Positions 11,801 to 22,574 of a stretch of 64,000 nt of DNA are shown here, in pieces. Source of the stretch: Pestalotiopsis fici W106-1 (Eukaryota > Ascomycota > Sordariomycetes > Amphisphaeriales > Sporocadaceae); contig NW_006917096.1 of NCBI RefSeq assembly GCF_000516985.1, forward strand, positions 186,001 to 250,000. Reading direction: 5' to 3'. A model generated the notes under the pieces. The model saw only the letters and a program-made list of their open reading frames with translations. It was not told where the DNA came from and searched no databases. Numbering within the stretch: the first letter of the stretch is position 1; every line of letters begins with the position of its first letter. Made by a program: the position numbers and the translations under genes.

Positions 11801-13318
11801 AGCTAAGCTGGGGACACTAGAAGCTCAGCAATGCAGGAATGTGGCCAACAGGCGAAAATCGCAGCGACAAAAAAAAAAGTTCGCGGCCGGCGCTCAGTGA
11901 TGAGCTGCGCCCCACGTCAGACAGCTGCGGTGATCAGCAGGGTCATTGGAGGGGTCCAAGTCCAATGCTCCATTGGGTGGCAGCTCACCAAATAGCAGCT
12001 CGTACCTGGCCCCCGGCTTCTCTAGCAAATCCTAGGTCAATGGCATCCAACAAGGCCGTCCCCCGAACCAACACCCCAAGTCAGGTTCCCTGCTGGCCGC
12101 TGTGCGAAACCCCTCGACCGCATATTCAACAGACCAGACAAGTTTACCCCAACTATTCCGACCGCTAATTAAAGCGAAGGTACCTACCGTCAGGTACATT
12201 GAATCCCTAGCCTTTTTTTTCCACAGCTCTACACCTACTCGGGCTATCGACTTTCTGCTCAGAATCAAGTGGAACACCGACCGGGAGGGAAATACAGAGA
12301 AAGAAAGTGGACGTCGTGTTAGAGGGAACGAAAATCGACAAAAAAGAAAGAGAGAAACATCAAGCAATTACAAGGTGAGTGAGCCTGTGTGTGTGCATGC
12401 GTGGGTTTGCATTTTCCAAATCCTTTCCCCGATCTCATCATTCTATTTACTCTTCCTTATTTTTTTTTTCTTTCTCTCACTCGCATCAACAACATACCTC
12501 AACTAAATCGGCCGACTAGTGGCAGCTTGTACCTACCTGGCGGGCCCGAACCAAATCGCATTGGACCTTGAACCCTCTCCTGTCCCGCCTACCGTTGATC
12601 TGTGCGTCTACCTGCTCAACTGCCCCCCCGTCGCTGCTCCTGCTGCTCCATCGCACCTGGGAAAAAAGCTCGACACTCCCAAAGATCCGATTTGATTCCA
12701 CTCTTCTCTCTCCCCCCATTGAAACATTTCTTTCGTGATACATTCACTTGCATTCACTAATTCTTTCTCGAAGCTGTCCATTTTAGAACTGCTTCAACTT
12801 GATCAAGGCGAATAGCTCTGATTGAGTCTCACCATTCTGAAAGTGCAGTAAGCCTTCAGACAAAACAAGTTTAGGTATGTCAGCTGTGAAGACTTTCTTA
12901 CTTTGCACTGCTTTGTGTTGCAACCCTCCCTTGGGAACGGGCGGGAACTGGGCGGGCAGCGTCAGCTTTACAATTGCCAGATCAAGAACCACCTCCGCTC
13001 CAAGGAAAAGACTGAGGAGGGCTTTCTCGACTTGTAATTGCAACTTGGAAAAAGAACGACAGTCGTCTGCTCTACACAGCTTAGTCTATGTTGGACGGAA
13101 CTTCTGCTTCGTTTCTTGCACCTGCCAGTTTCACCGCACGAGATAGTCAGTCTTGACCAGCTTTTGGGCAATTGGTTTGCCAATAGGCCTGAGCTGACAG
13201 AGGAATACCTTTGGAGACTGCTTTGTTCTACTATTTCGTCACCTATCCAAACAAGAACTACACTAATACGACCCCTCTCGATACAGAATTTAGACCATAA
13301 AAACACCACACAGCCGCC
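8868..13318. promoter_or_regulatory. 4.45 kb shared upstream region of the divergent ATP citrate lyase genes
   Basis: No protein gene is supported; the open frames here are short, overlap in opposite directions and lack domains. The region must hold both promoters and long leaders. It is rich in pyrimidine tracts and contains palindromic GGTACCGGTACC at 9774-9785 and a near copy at 11730-11740. Both CCAAT and its complement occur near 11960. The acl1-proximal part (about 12.1-13.3 kb) looks like a transcribed leader with CT-rich stretches. Confidence 0.6.
12375..13286 (+). other. possible 5' leader introns of acl1
   Basis: Good donor sequences occur at 12375 (GTGAGT) and 12875 (GTATGT). Acceptors occur at 12786 (TTTTAG) and 13286 (ATACAG, preceded by a CACTAATAC branch-like site). 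These would make two leader introns of about 412 nt each (12375-12786 and 12875-13286). This is only a splice-signal reading; no coding evidence can support non-coding exons. Confidence 0.3.
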
Positions 13319-15372
13319 ATGTCTGCCACGACCAACGGTGTTAACGGCACCTCGGCCGGTGGCCTGTCGGCCAACGATAACATCACCCGCTTTGCCGCCC
13401 CCAGCCGGCCGCTGAGCCCTCTTCCCGAGCACGCCCTGTTCAACGAGAAGACGAGATGCTTGGTCTACGGTCTGCAGCCCCGTGCCGTTCAGGGTATGCT
13501 GGACTTTGACTTCATCTGCAAGCGAGCTACTCCCTCGGTTGCCGGTATCATCTACACATTCGGTGGCCAGTTCGTCAGCAAGATGTACTGGGGAACCAGC
13601 GAAACTCTCCTGCCCGTCTACCAACAGGTTGACGCTGCCATGAACAAGCACCCCGACGTCGATGTTGTCGTCAACTTTGCTTCCTCCCGAAGTGTCTACA
13701 GCTCCACCATGGAGCTGATGAACTACCCCCAGATCAAGACCATTGCCATCATTGCTGAGGGTGTGCCGGAGCGTGTAAGTAACAGAAACCAAGATTGCCA
13801 TGGATTTTGGCCAAAACACTATGCTAACGAGACAAACAGCGTGCACGTGAGATTGCCCACGTTGCCCGCAAGAAGGGTGTGCAAATCATCGGACCTGCCA
13901 CCGTCGGTGGTATCAAGCCCGGCAGCTTCAAGATTGGTAACACTGGTGGTATGATGGACAACATTGTTGCCTCCAAGCTCTACCGCAAGGGTTCCGTTGG
14001 CTACGTCTCCAAGTCTGGTGGTATGTCCAACGAGCTGAACAACATCATTGCCCAGAACACCGACGGTGTCTACGAGGGTATTGCCATTGGTGGTGACAGA
14101 TACCCTGGAACCACCTTCATTGACCACATGCTCCGCTACCAGGCCGACCCTCAGTGCAAGATCCTTGTCTTGCTCGGTGAGGTTGGTGGTGTTGAGGAGT
14201 ACAAGGTCATTGATGCCGTCAAGCAGGGCATCATCACCAAGCCCATTGTTGCCTGGGCCATTGGTACTTGCGCCAGCATGTTCAAGACCGAGGTCCAGTT
14301 CGGTCACGCTGGTTCGTTTGCCAACTCGCAGCTCGAGACCGCTGCCATGAAGAACAAGCAGATGAAGGAGGCTGGCATTCACGTGCCCGACACCTTCGAG
14401 GAGCTTCCCGCTGTTCTCAAGAGCGTCTACGAGAAGCTCGTTGCCGCCAAGACCATCGTTCCTCAGGCCGAGCCTGTCGTTCCCAAGATCCCCATTGACT
14501 ACTCCTGGGCTCAGGAGCTTGGTCTCATCCGTAAGCCCGCTGCTTTCATCTCCACCATTTCCGACGACCGTGGTCAGGAGCTGCTGTACGCTGGCATGCC
14601 CATTTCGGATGTTTTCAAGGAGGATATCGGTATCGGTGGTGTCATGTCCCTTCTGTGGTTCCGTCGCCGCCTGCCCGACTACGCCTCCAAGTTCTTGGAG
14701 ATGGTTCTCATGCTCACTGCCGACCACGGTCCCGCCGTGTCTGGTGCCATGAACACCATCATTACCACCCGTGCTGGCAAGGACCTGATCAGCTCTCTGG
14801 TCGCCGGTCTGCTCACCATCGGTTCCCGATTCGGTGGTGCCCTGGACGGTGCTGCCCAGGAGTTCTCCCAGGCTTCCGACAAGGGACTCAGCCCCCGTGA
14901 CTTTGTCGACCTGATGCGCAAGCAGAACAAGCTCATCCCCGGTATTGGTCACCGTATCAAGTCCAGAAACAACCCCGATCTCCGTGTCGAGCTTGTCAAG
15001 GAGTACGTTCTGGCCAAGTTCCCCAGCCACAAGCTGCTCGACTACGCTCTGGCTGTCGAGACTGTGACCACTTCCAAGAAGGACAACCTGATTCTCAACG
15101 TCGACGGTTGTATCGCTGTGTGCTTCGTGGATCTGATGCGCAACTGCGGTGCCTTCAGCCCCGAGGAGGCTGAGGACTACATGAACATGGGTGTCCTTAA
15201 CGGTCTGTTCGTTCTGGGTCGCAGCATTGGTCTGATTGCCCACTACCTCGACCAGAAGAGACTGCGCACTGGTCTCTACAGACATCCTTGGGATGATATC
15301 ACTTACCTGCTCCCCACCCTCGCAGGCGCCGGTCCGGTCGGTGAGGGCAGAGTCGAGGTTTCGGTCAAATAA
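13319..15372 (+). CDS. acl1: ATP citrate lyase, citryl-CoA/citrate-synthase-like (large) subunit
   Basis: Exons 13319-13774 and 13840-15372 give 662 aa (about 72 kDa), matching the C-terminal half of animal ACLY. Landmarks in order: CoA-binding and succinyl-CoA-synthetase-like domains with [13 protein letters not shown] and [12 protein letters not shown], then QFGHAGS with the phosphorylated His at about H308. The citrate-synthase-like module follows, with [27 protein letters not shown] and ILNVDGC, ending near [16 protein letters not shown]. It forms the hetero-oligomer with Acl2 and carries the phospho-His and the CoA-dependent cleavage site. Codon use is strongly C-ending (GCC, ATC, AAG), as in highly expressed fungal genes. 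The start ATG is in CCGCCATG context. The 65-nt intron lies between two Arg codons. Confidence 0.98.
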
Positions 15373-16279
15373 GCGGAATGACCGACACTTCTGTATTAGA
15401 CGAATTGACATTTGCGCGATGGAAAATGAATGGGAGCTCTTCTTTACGTCAATGAAACGGAATGGATGGGGGCTACTACGTGATACTAGATTTCTACGCG
15501 ATCATCACTGTATAAGATGATAAGATATAGCATTTCAATCGCTTGGGCTGGCAAGGGCCCGAAGTAATAGACGAGTAAAGTTGATAAGTCTGCATGTCTT
15601 GCATGTGTTGTCTCTTGTGAGATGCTTCTACTGTCAGAGCTTGATAATGTGTTGTTTGAAACATGGAAAGTAATCGTGTTGGAACAGATCAAAGGGTAAA
15701 AGGCAACGTAGCTGGGGGCGTGGGCGATGGGTGCGATTCGGGCGTCTGCGCAGAAATATGGGATCCACAGAGGCCGCTTATCGATAACGAACCGATCCGA
15801 GCCAAAAGTTCGCGACCTCCGTTGAACCTCATGGACGTGAGCCAATTGCCAGTTTGAGAAGGATTGCCGCTTATTCAAGTCAGAAAGTCTGACGGAAGTT
15901 GTTGCTATCATAACCTTGAGTTTTCAGTAAGTGTTTACATACCCCAATTTCTTGCTCCATCCCCCGGATCTGGCCGGAGGAGTGGATATTTGCATTGTCC
16001 CGGCAGTCTATAGAGAGGATTGGATGCAGGCAAGACGCAAGGCGCAAGCATAATACAGTTGGGCCGGAATTGATTTTCATGGAATGTGCTGGTCCGATGG
16101 GCTAATACAAACAGGTCTTGAGAACGAGGTGGTTTTGGGGATCAATTGCCGAGGGTAAACCGCGCAGCCCCCTTCGGACGACTTGACGTTTATCGAGCCA
16201 TACGCGATAACGACCAACCACAAGCAACCTCACAAGCACAGCGGAGAGACAGAGGACAAGATATCGAGGGATAAAAAAG
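15373..16279. other. intergenic
   Basis: 3' UTR of acl1 and promoter of the mitochondrial ribosomal protein gene. No gene is seen. Confidence 0.6.
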
Positions 16280-16537
16280 ATGGCCTTTTTCCGCGTTACC
16301 CTCCACCGCTCCGCCATCGGTCTACCCGAGCGCACGCGCGGCGTGCTGGCCGCCCTGGGCCTGCGCAAGCGCACCCAGACCGTCTACCACCCCGTCTCGC
16401 CCCAGTTTGCCGGTATGATTTACAAGGTCAAGGAGCTGGTCAAGGTGCAAGAGGTCGACCGCGCCCTGACGCCCAAGGAGATGCGCGAGGAGAGGAGGCC
16501 CGAGAGGGGGTTTTACCTCGAGACGCCGCGGGTGTAG
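16280..16537 (+). CDS. mrpl33: mitochondrial large ribosomal subunit protein uL30m
   Basis: Single exon, 85 aa, the same length as yeast Mrpl33 (about 86 aa). It opens with [18 protein letters not shown], the uL30 beta-strand plus the signature where the protein contacts 23S-type rRNA. It continues with [22 protein letters not shown] and the [11 protein letters not shown] helix. The short basic N-terminus could serve as the mitochondrial import signal. The gene lies downstream of acl1 on the same strand with its own promoter (907 bp gap). The short length leaves some uncertainty, but the motif order is specific. Confidence 0.87.
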   Translation: MAFFRVTLHRSAIGLPERTRGVLAALGLRKRTQTVYHPVSPQFAGMIYKVKELVKVQEVDRALTPKEMREERRPERGFYLETPRV

Positions 16538-17554
16538 AGAAGAATTCTTGCCGGATGGATGATGATGCTTGAGGCCGAGATGGGATGCCAAGTCGAGGGA
16601 TACAGGCAAGGACGAGTGGCAGTTTCTAAAGATTTTCAGCGGCTTGGGAGAATTCCTGAGAGGATCTGGGTAAAGATGAAAACTCCATCAGACGTGGATG
16701 ACGAGGGTAATAAGAGGCACCTCTATACTCCTTGGGCATCTGCCATGAGGCAGGCAATCTCGAATGATTGGAACAGGTCTGCGGTACTCGGTTCTGTCCT
16801 GGACGATACCGATTGTATTCAGATGTCCGCCAAGTGCGTGTCATTATCGGGAGTCGTTGGCGAGGTGGCTGGCCGACATGGTTTGGCCTAGCTGCATGTA
16901 CTACACCTTGTACACAAGAAGAAATGAGGCTTAATTCACCTGTATACTATACTATTCCCAGAACAATTATGCTCGCTCCAGATGACTTGGCATTACGTGT
17001 CTTGTAGTCGACGTTGTCTTTCGCCGTACGAGAGAGAGTCTCTTGAATTTGATAATCACGTTGCAGTCATGGGACAGTATCTTTTACCTCTTGAGCACAA
17101 GCAAGCAACATTGATGAGAAATGACTTGCATAGTGCAGAACAAAACTCGACCATGGCTTACTGAACTAGAATTCACCACACAAGAAGCACAACCGTACAT
17201 TATGATTGCCTTGAATTATGTCTATATAGACTTGGGACAAATGCAGCCTCTAGACTTGGTGCAAAACCTAGTAGTGGTTTCCAATCGAGGAAATCATGGT
17301 TTTCCTATCCATGTTCTGCTTTCCAGCATCCCTCCATTGTATGAATTGCAATCGGATCCATATGTGCCAACGATCAAATGCGTGGCTTCCTGGCGCGCTC
17401 TCAACATAGTGACAATCTTCTATGTCAAGTATTGAAACTTTTTTTTCCGGCTTTTCCATGTTTTTTTTTTCTTTCCTGGTTAGGGGGGAGGGAGTTTGCC
17501 GAATCATCTAGACAACCATTCAGATCATAGCCTCGTCATGTAGTATTAGAACTT
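16538..17554. other. intergenic between convergent genes
   Basis: 3' flanks of the uL30m gene and of eaf3. AT-rich in its second half. No gene is seen. Confidence 0.6.
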
Positions 17555-20500
17555 CTAGTTCTTTGCCTTTTCAGAATACTCTGCGCTGGGAACCTCATAT
17601 TCGTTCAAGAAGTAGTCTTGTGCATTGCGTGTGAGCCACTGAGTGAACTTGGTCAGCTCCTCGCGAAGTCGATTCACAGACTGTTGATCCATGTTGGTTT
17701 GGGCGACAAGCTCGGGCAGTGAAGCTACTAATTGTCAGCATCGGACACTGTCAGCAGTAGTGTTATACTCACTAAACAAACGCATCAGGTGCTCGGAACC
17801 ATAGGTATCGCTGGGAGCCTTGCCGTACAGCTCAGAACCTTCGGTGCTCCACTTCTCGCGGACCTCAGCATACTGAGCGCGCTCGAATCTAGCATTGGGT
17901 TAGTGTGAGGCTCTCGAGCGCACCTGGGATGACGAGGACTGACCTGTAAAGCAAGATGCGACCCAAGCACTTGTCGAAATACTCCTTCAGTCCGGCAATG
18001 GTCTCCTCGAGGATGTCGATAGAAGAAGAACCCTCTTGGCGCTGGGCCTTCTCGTACTCGAGGTAGTTGTCAAGGACAACCGTGACGGGCTTGGGGTGAG
18101 GAAGCGGAACTAGCTGGCAGTTCTTGGTCACAGCCTCCCAGTCATCGACAAGGAGACCCTTGATAACGTCAGGCAGTACAATCTTGATAGACGGGCGCTG
18201 GTGGAAAGCATCTTCCTGCAAAAAGTTATTCATTTTAGTAAGTGGATCAACAGCTGTAATCATTCCAAAAGTCAGATAAGGAGTGCTGCCGAATAGAAGG
18301 CTCATATCACGGCGCGGGGGACCTGGAACGATCATCAACGTCTGGCGAGAACCCTAAGCCTGGTCCAAAGTGTCGAGACGTGCAGTGGGTCGAGGACTGA
18401 AGGCGTTGTCTGCAGGAGCAGGGACGCCCTTGGGACTCTGCTGCTGGCGTCGAAGTCGCATTCCAGGAATCACCTGTGCAATTGCAGCGCCATCGTCGGC
18501 AGCGTCGTCCATCGAAGAGGTGGCGGGGTTCGAGAGGATCGAATGTCCGTTCTTGGTGATGTCCTTCTTCATGGCGGCACCTGTAGCGGACAATAGCTTT
18601 CCCATCTTCTTCTTGGATTGATGAGGCTTGTCCGAAGGAACACCAGCAGTGGGCAAGTTGATATGAGCAGGCATGTCTCTGAATTGTCTGAAGAAGCCGA
18701 CGGTGCAGACACCCCTCTCCTGAGCTTCAAGAACCTTGGGGTGGATGGGTTTGGTCCTGGCGAACCGATTGTAGGGCGGATCTTCGGGCGCAAGTAACAA
18801 GGTGCCAGAGCTACTGATGTAGTGGTTTGTCGAATCTGCAGGGGGAAGCTGTCTGAGGTTGTCAAACGGTTCCCAAGCCTTTGCATACTTGGCCTCCTTA
18901 AGAATGAAGGCTTGTCGAAACTCCTCGTGGGGATCCAGTGGGGCTTGGAGCTGCTTCTTCTTCTTGGATGGGGATGGGGCAGAGTCATGGGGATCCAGTG
19001 TAGCTTCAGTTTTTCTCTTCTTTATCAGAGCAGTAGGGCCACTCGATTCGGCAGCTGGCTGGGGTTTGGACGATTTTGCGGACGACGATGACTTGGTAGC
19101 TGGCTGAGGTTTGGACGATCTTGCGGAGGATGACTTGGCGGACGATGATGATTTGCTGGACGACGATGACTTGCTGGACGACGACTTTGTACCTGACGGT
19201 TTTGTGGCCGGCTCAGCTTGCTTGGTCGACTTCTTTGCCTTTGCTGGAGCGGCCTTTTTGGCTACTTTGGAATTCTTGTTCGCCTTTTGGCTGGCCTTGG
19301 CGGCACGAGTTGCAGGTGTCTTGGTTGCAGACCCATTTCGATCATCATTTACGCCGTCAACAGATGCGTCGAGGAGTGAAAGCTTAAGGGCGCGCTGTGT
19401 AGCGGCCTCCAAGCCAATCTCCTCCTCAACTGTTGGAGGCAAGGCGCTGCGTCTGGTTCGGCGTTTGCCAAACGACAACACGAGCTCACTTTCTGAGTCT
19501 TCATCTTGATCTTGAATCACCTGCGTGTCGGCTTTTGCAGTCTGGCGAGTGTTTCTGCGGGTCGAGGCAGTCGCCGACACATCGACCTGGTGCCCGCTGT
19601 TGTTGGATGGCGCACCATCCTCAGCGACCGGTGACGACGGCGCATAATCAGAAGCTTCCGGCATTGTGTACCTTGGGGCGTCGCTAATGACGGGTCCAAA
19701 CAATGATGTGTCAAAACGGCGATGTGGTCAAACGATGAGTGGTATGAGGGAAGGGGTGGATGTGAAGTTGCGTCAGAGCTGACTTTCGCCGATGGCCAAG
19801 AGAGTCAATGAAAGAATGGTGGTGCACTCCAGGAAGGCATTCCCAGGTGATTGTAATAGAGCTTGGTCTGCAGTTTTGGAGGGGCTGAAAAAACGCCAGA
19901 GGCACCGCGCGTTGACGAGACGACGCGTTGAAGAGAACGGACGCGCAGCCAGCAAACGGCAGCTTCAATTCCAATGAGGGGTCAAGCTACAGTTCACGGC
20001 CACCGTTAGTTGAACAGCCATGTTGTGGCCCTCCTCAGTCTCTTTGGTCACTTCGGCCAGTGATTCCAGATGAGCGTAGCACAGCTTGATGATCTTCTCC
20101 AGCTCGCACCGGCCGGGAAGCACACTCATGAAATGTAGGCTTGTGCAGAAGCATTAAAGCCTCTGTGCAGCATAGTGCACAGCTATCCTGGATTCGACGC
20201 TTTCTCGGTTCGCAGAAACGTTCCATGAACTCGGCCAGATATCTCCTCCAACCTAGATCGAGGATGCTGAGGTGCTTGACAGCCACAGGACAATAGATGA
20301 AAGTAGTCCTTGAGTACTGCTGCCAGCTGTGTAAAGCAGCAGTGTTTTGTGCACAATAGATCATGTCTTAATATCCCACAGCAATGTGCCGTGATTCGAA
20401 AGCCGCCTTACCTTTGGTATATAGCACTCCTATCTATCTTTGGAACAAAGGGGGAAAGAAAGTTGACTCACACTCTCAAGCTCATAATCACGGCCCCGTC

Positions 20501-20918
20501 TGGGTCCTCTTCCGGCATAGCTGTTATTGGCAGCACGCTCTTCACTACCTCGAGCGGAGCTCATCTCACTGTCGATGCCTCCAACGGCTTTACCGATGGC
20601 CTTCTTGGCACTTTTGGAGCCACCGGCGGTGCGGGCTTTTGCGGCCTGGGAAAGCTGGGTAGCCAGTGCCTTGTTGTCATCGGTAAACTTTCGAATGCGG
20701 TCCTGACTGACCCAGTCATCCCATGACGACTTCCAGCCCTTGTAATGGACCTTGTACTGAGCATCATCGGCCTTGATAGTGGAAAAGACAGTGTTGGTCG
20801 GGTCAGAGGCGCTGCGGACCTCGGTGATCTTGGCCTCGTACATCAAATCTCCATGGAAGCAAAGGACCTTCTCGTCCTTGGAGAACGGAGGGCCAGGTGC
20901 TGGCTTTGAAGGTGCCAT
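17555..20918 (-). CDS. eaf3: EAF3/MRG15-type chromodomain protein (NuA4 and Rpd3S subunit)
   Basis: Four exons (20472-20918, 17944-18215, 17773-17888, 17555-17724) give 334 aa, the usual length. Residues of about 10-85 are the chromo-barrel domain (KVLCFHGDLMYEAKI, YKVHYKGWKSSWDDWV), which reads methylated H3K36. A basic linker ends RGPRRGRDYELES. The MRG domain follows, from RPSIKIVLPDVIKGLLVDDW to LPELVAQTNMDQQSVNRLREELTKF. Eaf3 acts in the NuA4 acetyltransferase and the Rpd3S deacetylase in the nucleus. Intron 1 (18216-20471) is 2256 nt, joins the linker to the MRG domain in phase 0 with a GTGAGT donor, TTACTAAAAT branch and TTTTTGCAG acceptor, and encloses another gene on the same strand. 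The last acceptor is an ambiguous TAGTAG pair; I used the downstream one. Confidence 0.93.
18354..19664 (-). CDS. nested gene inside the eaf3 intron: Ser/Lys-rich nuclear-type protein, function unknown
   Basis: An uninterrupted 436-codon frame starts at MPEASDYAPSSP and ends 138 bases before the eaf3 MRG-exon acceptor. It lies on the same strand as its host, wholly inside eaf3 intron 1. Residues 20-130 are mixed charged, with RRNTRQTAKADTQ and an ALKLSLLD helix that resembles a ubiquitin-interacting motif. Residues of about 130-245 are Lys/Ala/Ser-rich with several KKAAPAKAKK-like basic blocks and imperfect SSKPQPA repeats. The C-terminal half is ordinary globular-looking sequence (EEFRQAFILKEAKYAKAWEPFDNL, GVCTVGFFRQFRDMPAHINLP). 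I do not recognise the family; the basic blocks suggest a nuclear, chromatin-associated protein. The frame continues 13 codons upstream without an ATG. Confidence 0.7.
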   Translation of the reverse strand: MPEASDYAPSSPVAEDGAPSNNSGHQVDVSATASTRRNTRQTAKADTQVIQDQDEDSESELVLSFGKRRTRRSALPPTVEEEIGLEAATQRALKLSLLDASVDGVNDDRNGSATKTPATRAAKASQKANKNSKVAKKAAPAKAKKSTKQAEPATKPSGTKSSSSKSSSSSKSSSSAKSSSARSSKPQPATKSSSSAKSSKPQPAAESSGPTALIKKRKTEATLDPHDSAPSPSKKKKQLQAPLDPHEEFRQAFILKEAKYAKAWEPFDNLRQLPPADSTNHYISSSGTLLLAPEDPPYNRFARTKPIHPKVLEAQERGVCTVGFFRQFRDMPAHINLPTAGVPSDKPHQSKKKMGKLLSATGAAMKKDITKNGHSILSNPATSSMDDAADDGAAIAQVIPGMRLRRQQQSPKGVPAPADNAFSPRPTARLDTLDQA

Positions 20919-21702
20919 TTTGATTGATGATCAGACGCGTGATGATGGTTTGCGCAGAGAGATTGCCTTTGGCAGAAAAAGGTTTGAGTGAAGGAGAAAA
21001 AGTCCAGGTTACAAATGGCCCTAGTTGACTTAATCCCCTGGTTTGCAGACACAGAACAAGCTGGCCCTTTCCCTGTTTTCAAGAGGCAACAAGTCAAATG
21101 TGGGCTGCCCGCCCAGACTTTGGATGAGATGAGGACGAACGCTGGACCCCAAGTGAGATTTGCTGGGCACTTGTTAGAGTCGGAAAGTTGGATGATACGT
21201 AGAAGGCAAAGCAGGGAGAAATTGAGAAGTCTGATATCACATTGTTCTACATACCTTGTGACTTGCTAGGTCCTGGTGTCTGGGAGATTTATAAAACTTT
21301 TTGTTCCACAGGAAGCACACCGTTTATTTCAAAACACGGTTGTTGAATGCTCCTTCTATTCATTATCAAAAAGGCTGAGCATTCAGAGTCCACGGCCACA
21401 TGCAGCACTGAGAGGCGCTCGGACGCGTCCTTCGCCTTCTCGCCAGTCAGTAACGGCGGGCGCTAAGGGGTTCGCGTATCCTGGTAGACAAAGTAAATTG
21501 ATTGCTCATTGGACACCTCCTGCCTCATTATTACCACGCCCTCCTCTGCTTTGAATTTTGCTGTACGAATACATACAGCAAGTAAACAATTGATATAGAA
21601 TTGTCTGTTATTTCTCGTGGAACGCTGTGTTATGATTCATTAGATACACTCTGTCGAGATACAAACCGGGAAAGTCGAGTGCTCCAAACCCAGACCACCG
21701 CG
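20919..21702. promoter_or_regulatory. divergent promoter region eaf3 / cnl2
   Basis: 784 bp between the two start codons, on opposite strands. It must hold both promoters. No further gene is seen. Confidence 0.6.
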
Positions 21703-22364
21703 ATGGCGCCAAGCGAGGCCACGATACTCGAGAACTACCTGCTTCTGCCCGCGCGCCTGCCTGCCGTGGTCTCTCTGCAACAGTTCAAATCTTATTTTCC
21801 CAAGTCGCAACAGTCCTCTCCGCAAATCCGCACCCTCTATCGCGATCTACAGCAGCAGCGCAACGCCGTGGTGGATACGGTCGCAGCCAACATCGACACC
21901 GAGGTCCAGCGGGGCAAGGCATTGCGCCGCGCCGTAATCAAGGCAAGACGCGAGGCAGCTCAGGAAGATGACATTGATGACGAGATTGAGATTGAGAGAA
22001 ATGTGAGTAAACCTTATTGATCGCCGGTAGGAGGCTCAAGTTTGCTGTTGACTGCCCTCGCTTGTTGAACCACATTGCTGATCATCTGAGCCTGCAACAG
22101 CTCTTCGGACCTACGTCCAACACGATCCGGCCCAAGAAGCATACTCTTCAAAGCATCCTACCAGAGATGGATAGTGCCGCCAGCGATTTAGAACAAGAGA
22201 TCCGAAAACTTGAAGAGGAGGAAGCAGCACTGCTGGAATCTGTCCAGAAGGCAGTTGGCGACATGAGCGATCTACGATACGGCCGGCTCGCGAATACAAA
22301 GCTCAAAAACGAAGTCATCAATGGCTTGGAAGATTTTCAAGAGATTTGCAAGCAGAAGAGTTAG
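21703..22364 (+). CDS. cnl2: Cnl2/NKP2 family inner-kinetochore protein
   Basis: Exons 21703-22002 and 22101-22364 give 187 aa. The N-terminus MAPSEATILENYLLLPARLPAVVSLQQF is the family hallmark. It is followed by FPKSQQSSPQIRTLYRDLQQQRN and a Lys/Arg-rich helix. The C-terminal exon is a long coiled coil (DLEQEIRKLEEEEAALLESVQ) ending in LEDFQEIC. The family is the Cnl2 (fission yeast) / Nkp2 (budding yeast) component of the constitutive centromere-associated network (CCAN/Ctf19 complex), where it pairs with Nkp1. The 98-nt intron uses the GTGAGT donor after an Asn codon and the AACAG acceptor. A first AG 28 nt in is too close to use. The gene lies only about 2 kb from the CENP-Q gene. Confidence 0.85.
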
Positions 22365-22574
22365 GCGACAAGAGCTGTGGTGGTTTGATTTCCACAGATC
22401 GCATTCATTACAACTAAGTGGCGATGATTTACATCATATAAAGCTGCTTGCCTGTAGCAGCGCTTTTGGGCATCCGGTCAGTATGTACTGGCCGAGCCAA
22501 TATGTTTACTGGACCTCTACTCCCTCCCAGCATATCAGGATTTTGCGCCAACAATCAATTGCCGCTATAGGTGC

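Noticed and set aside
13819..15411. 530-codon open frame on the minus strand opposite acl1
   Set aside because: Shadow of the strongly biased acl1 codons; low-complexity Gly/Val/Leu composition, no domain, and the plus strand is unambiguous ATP citrate lyase.
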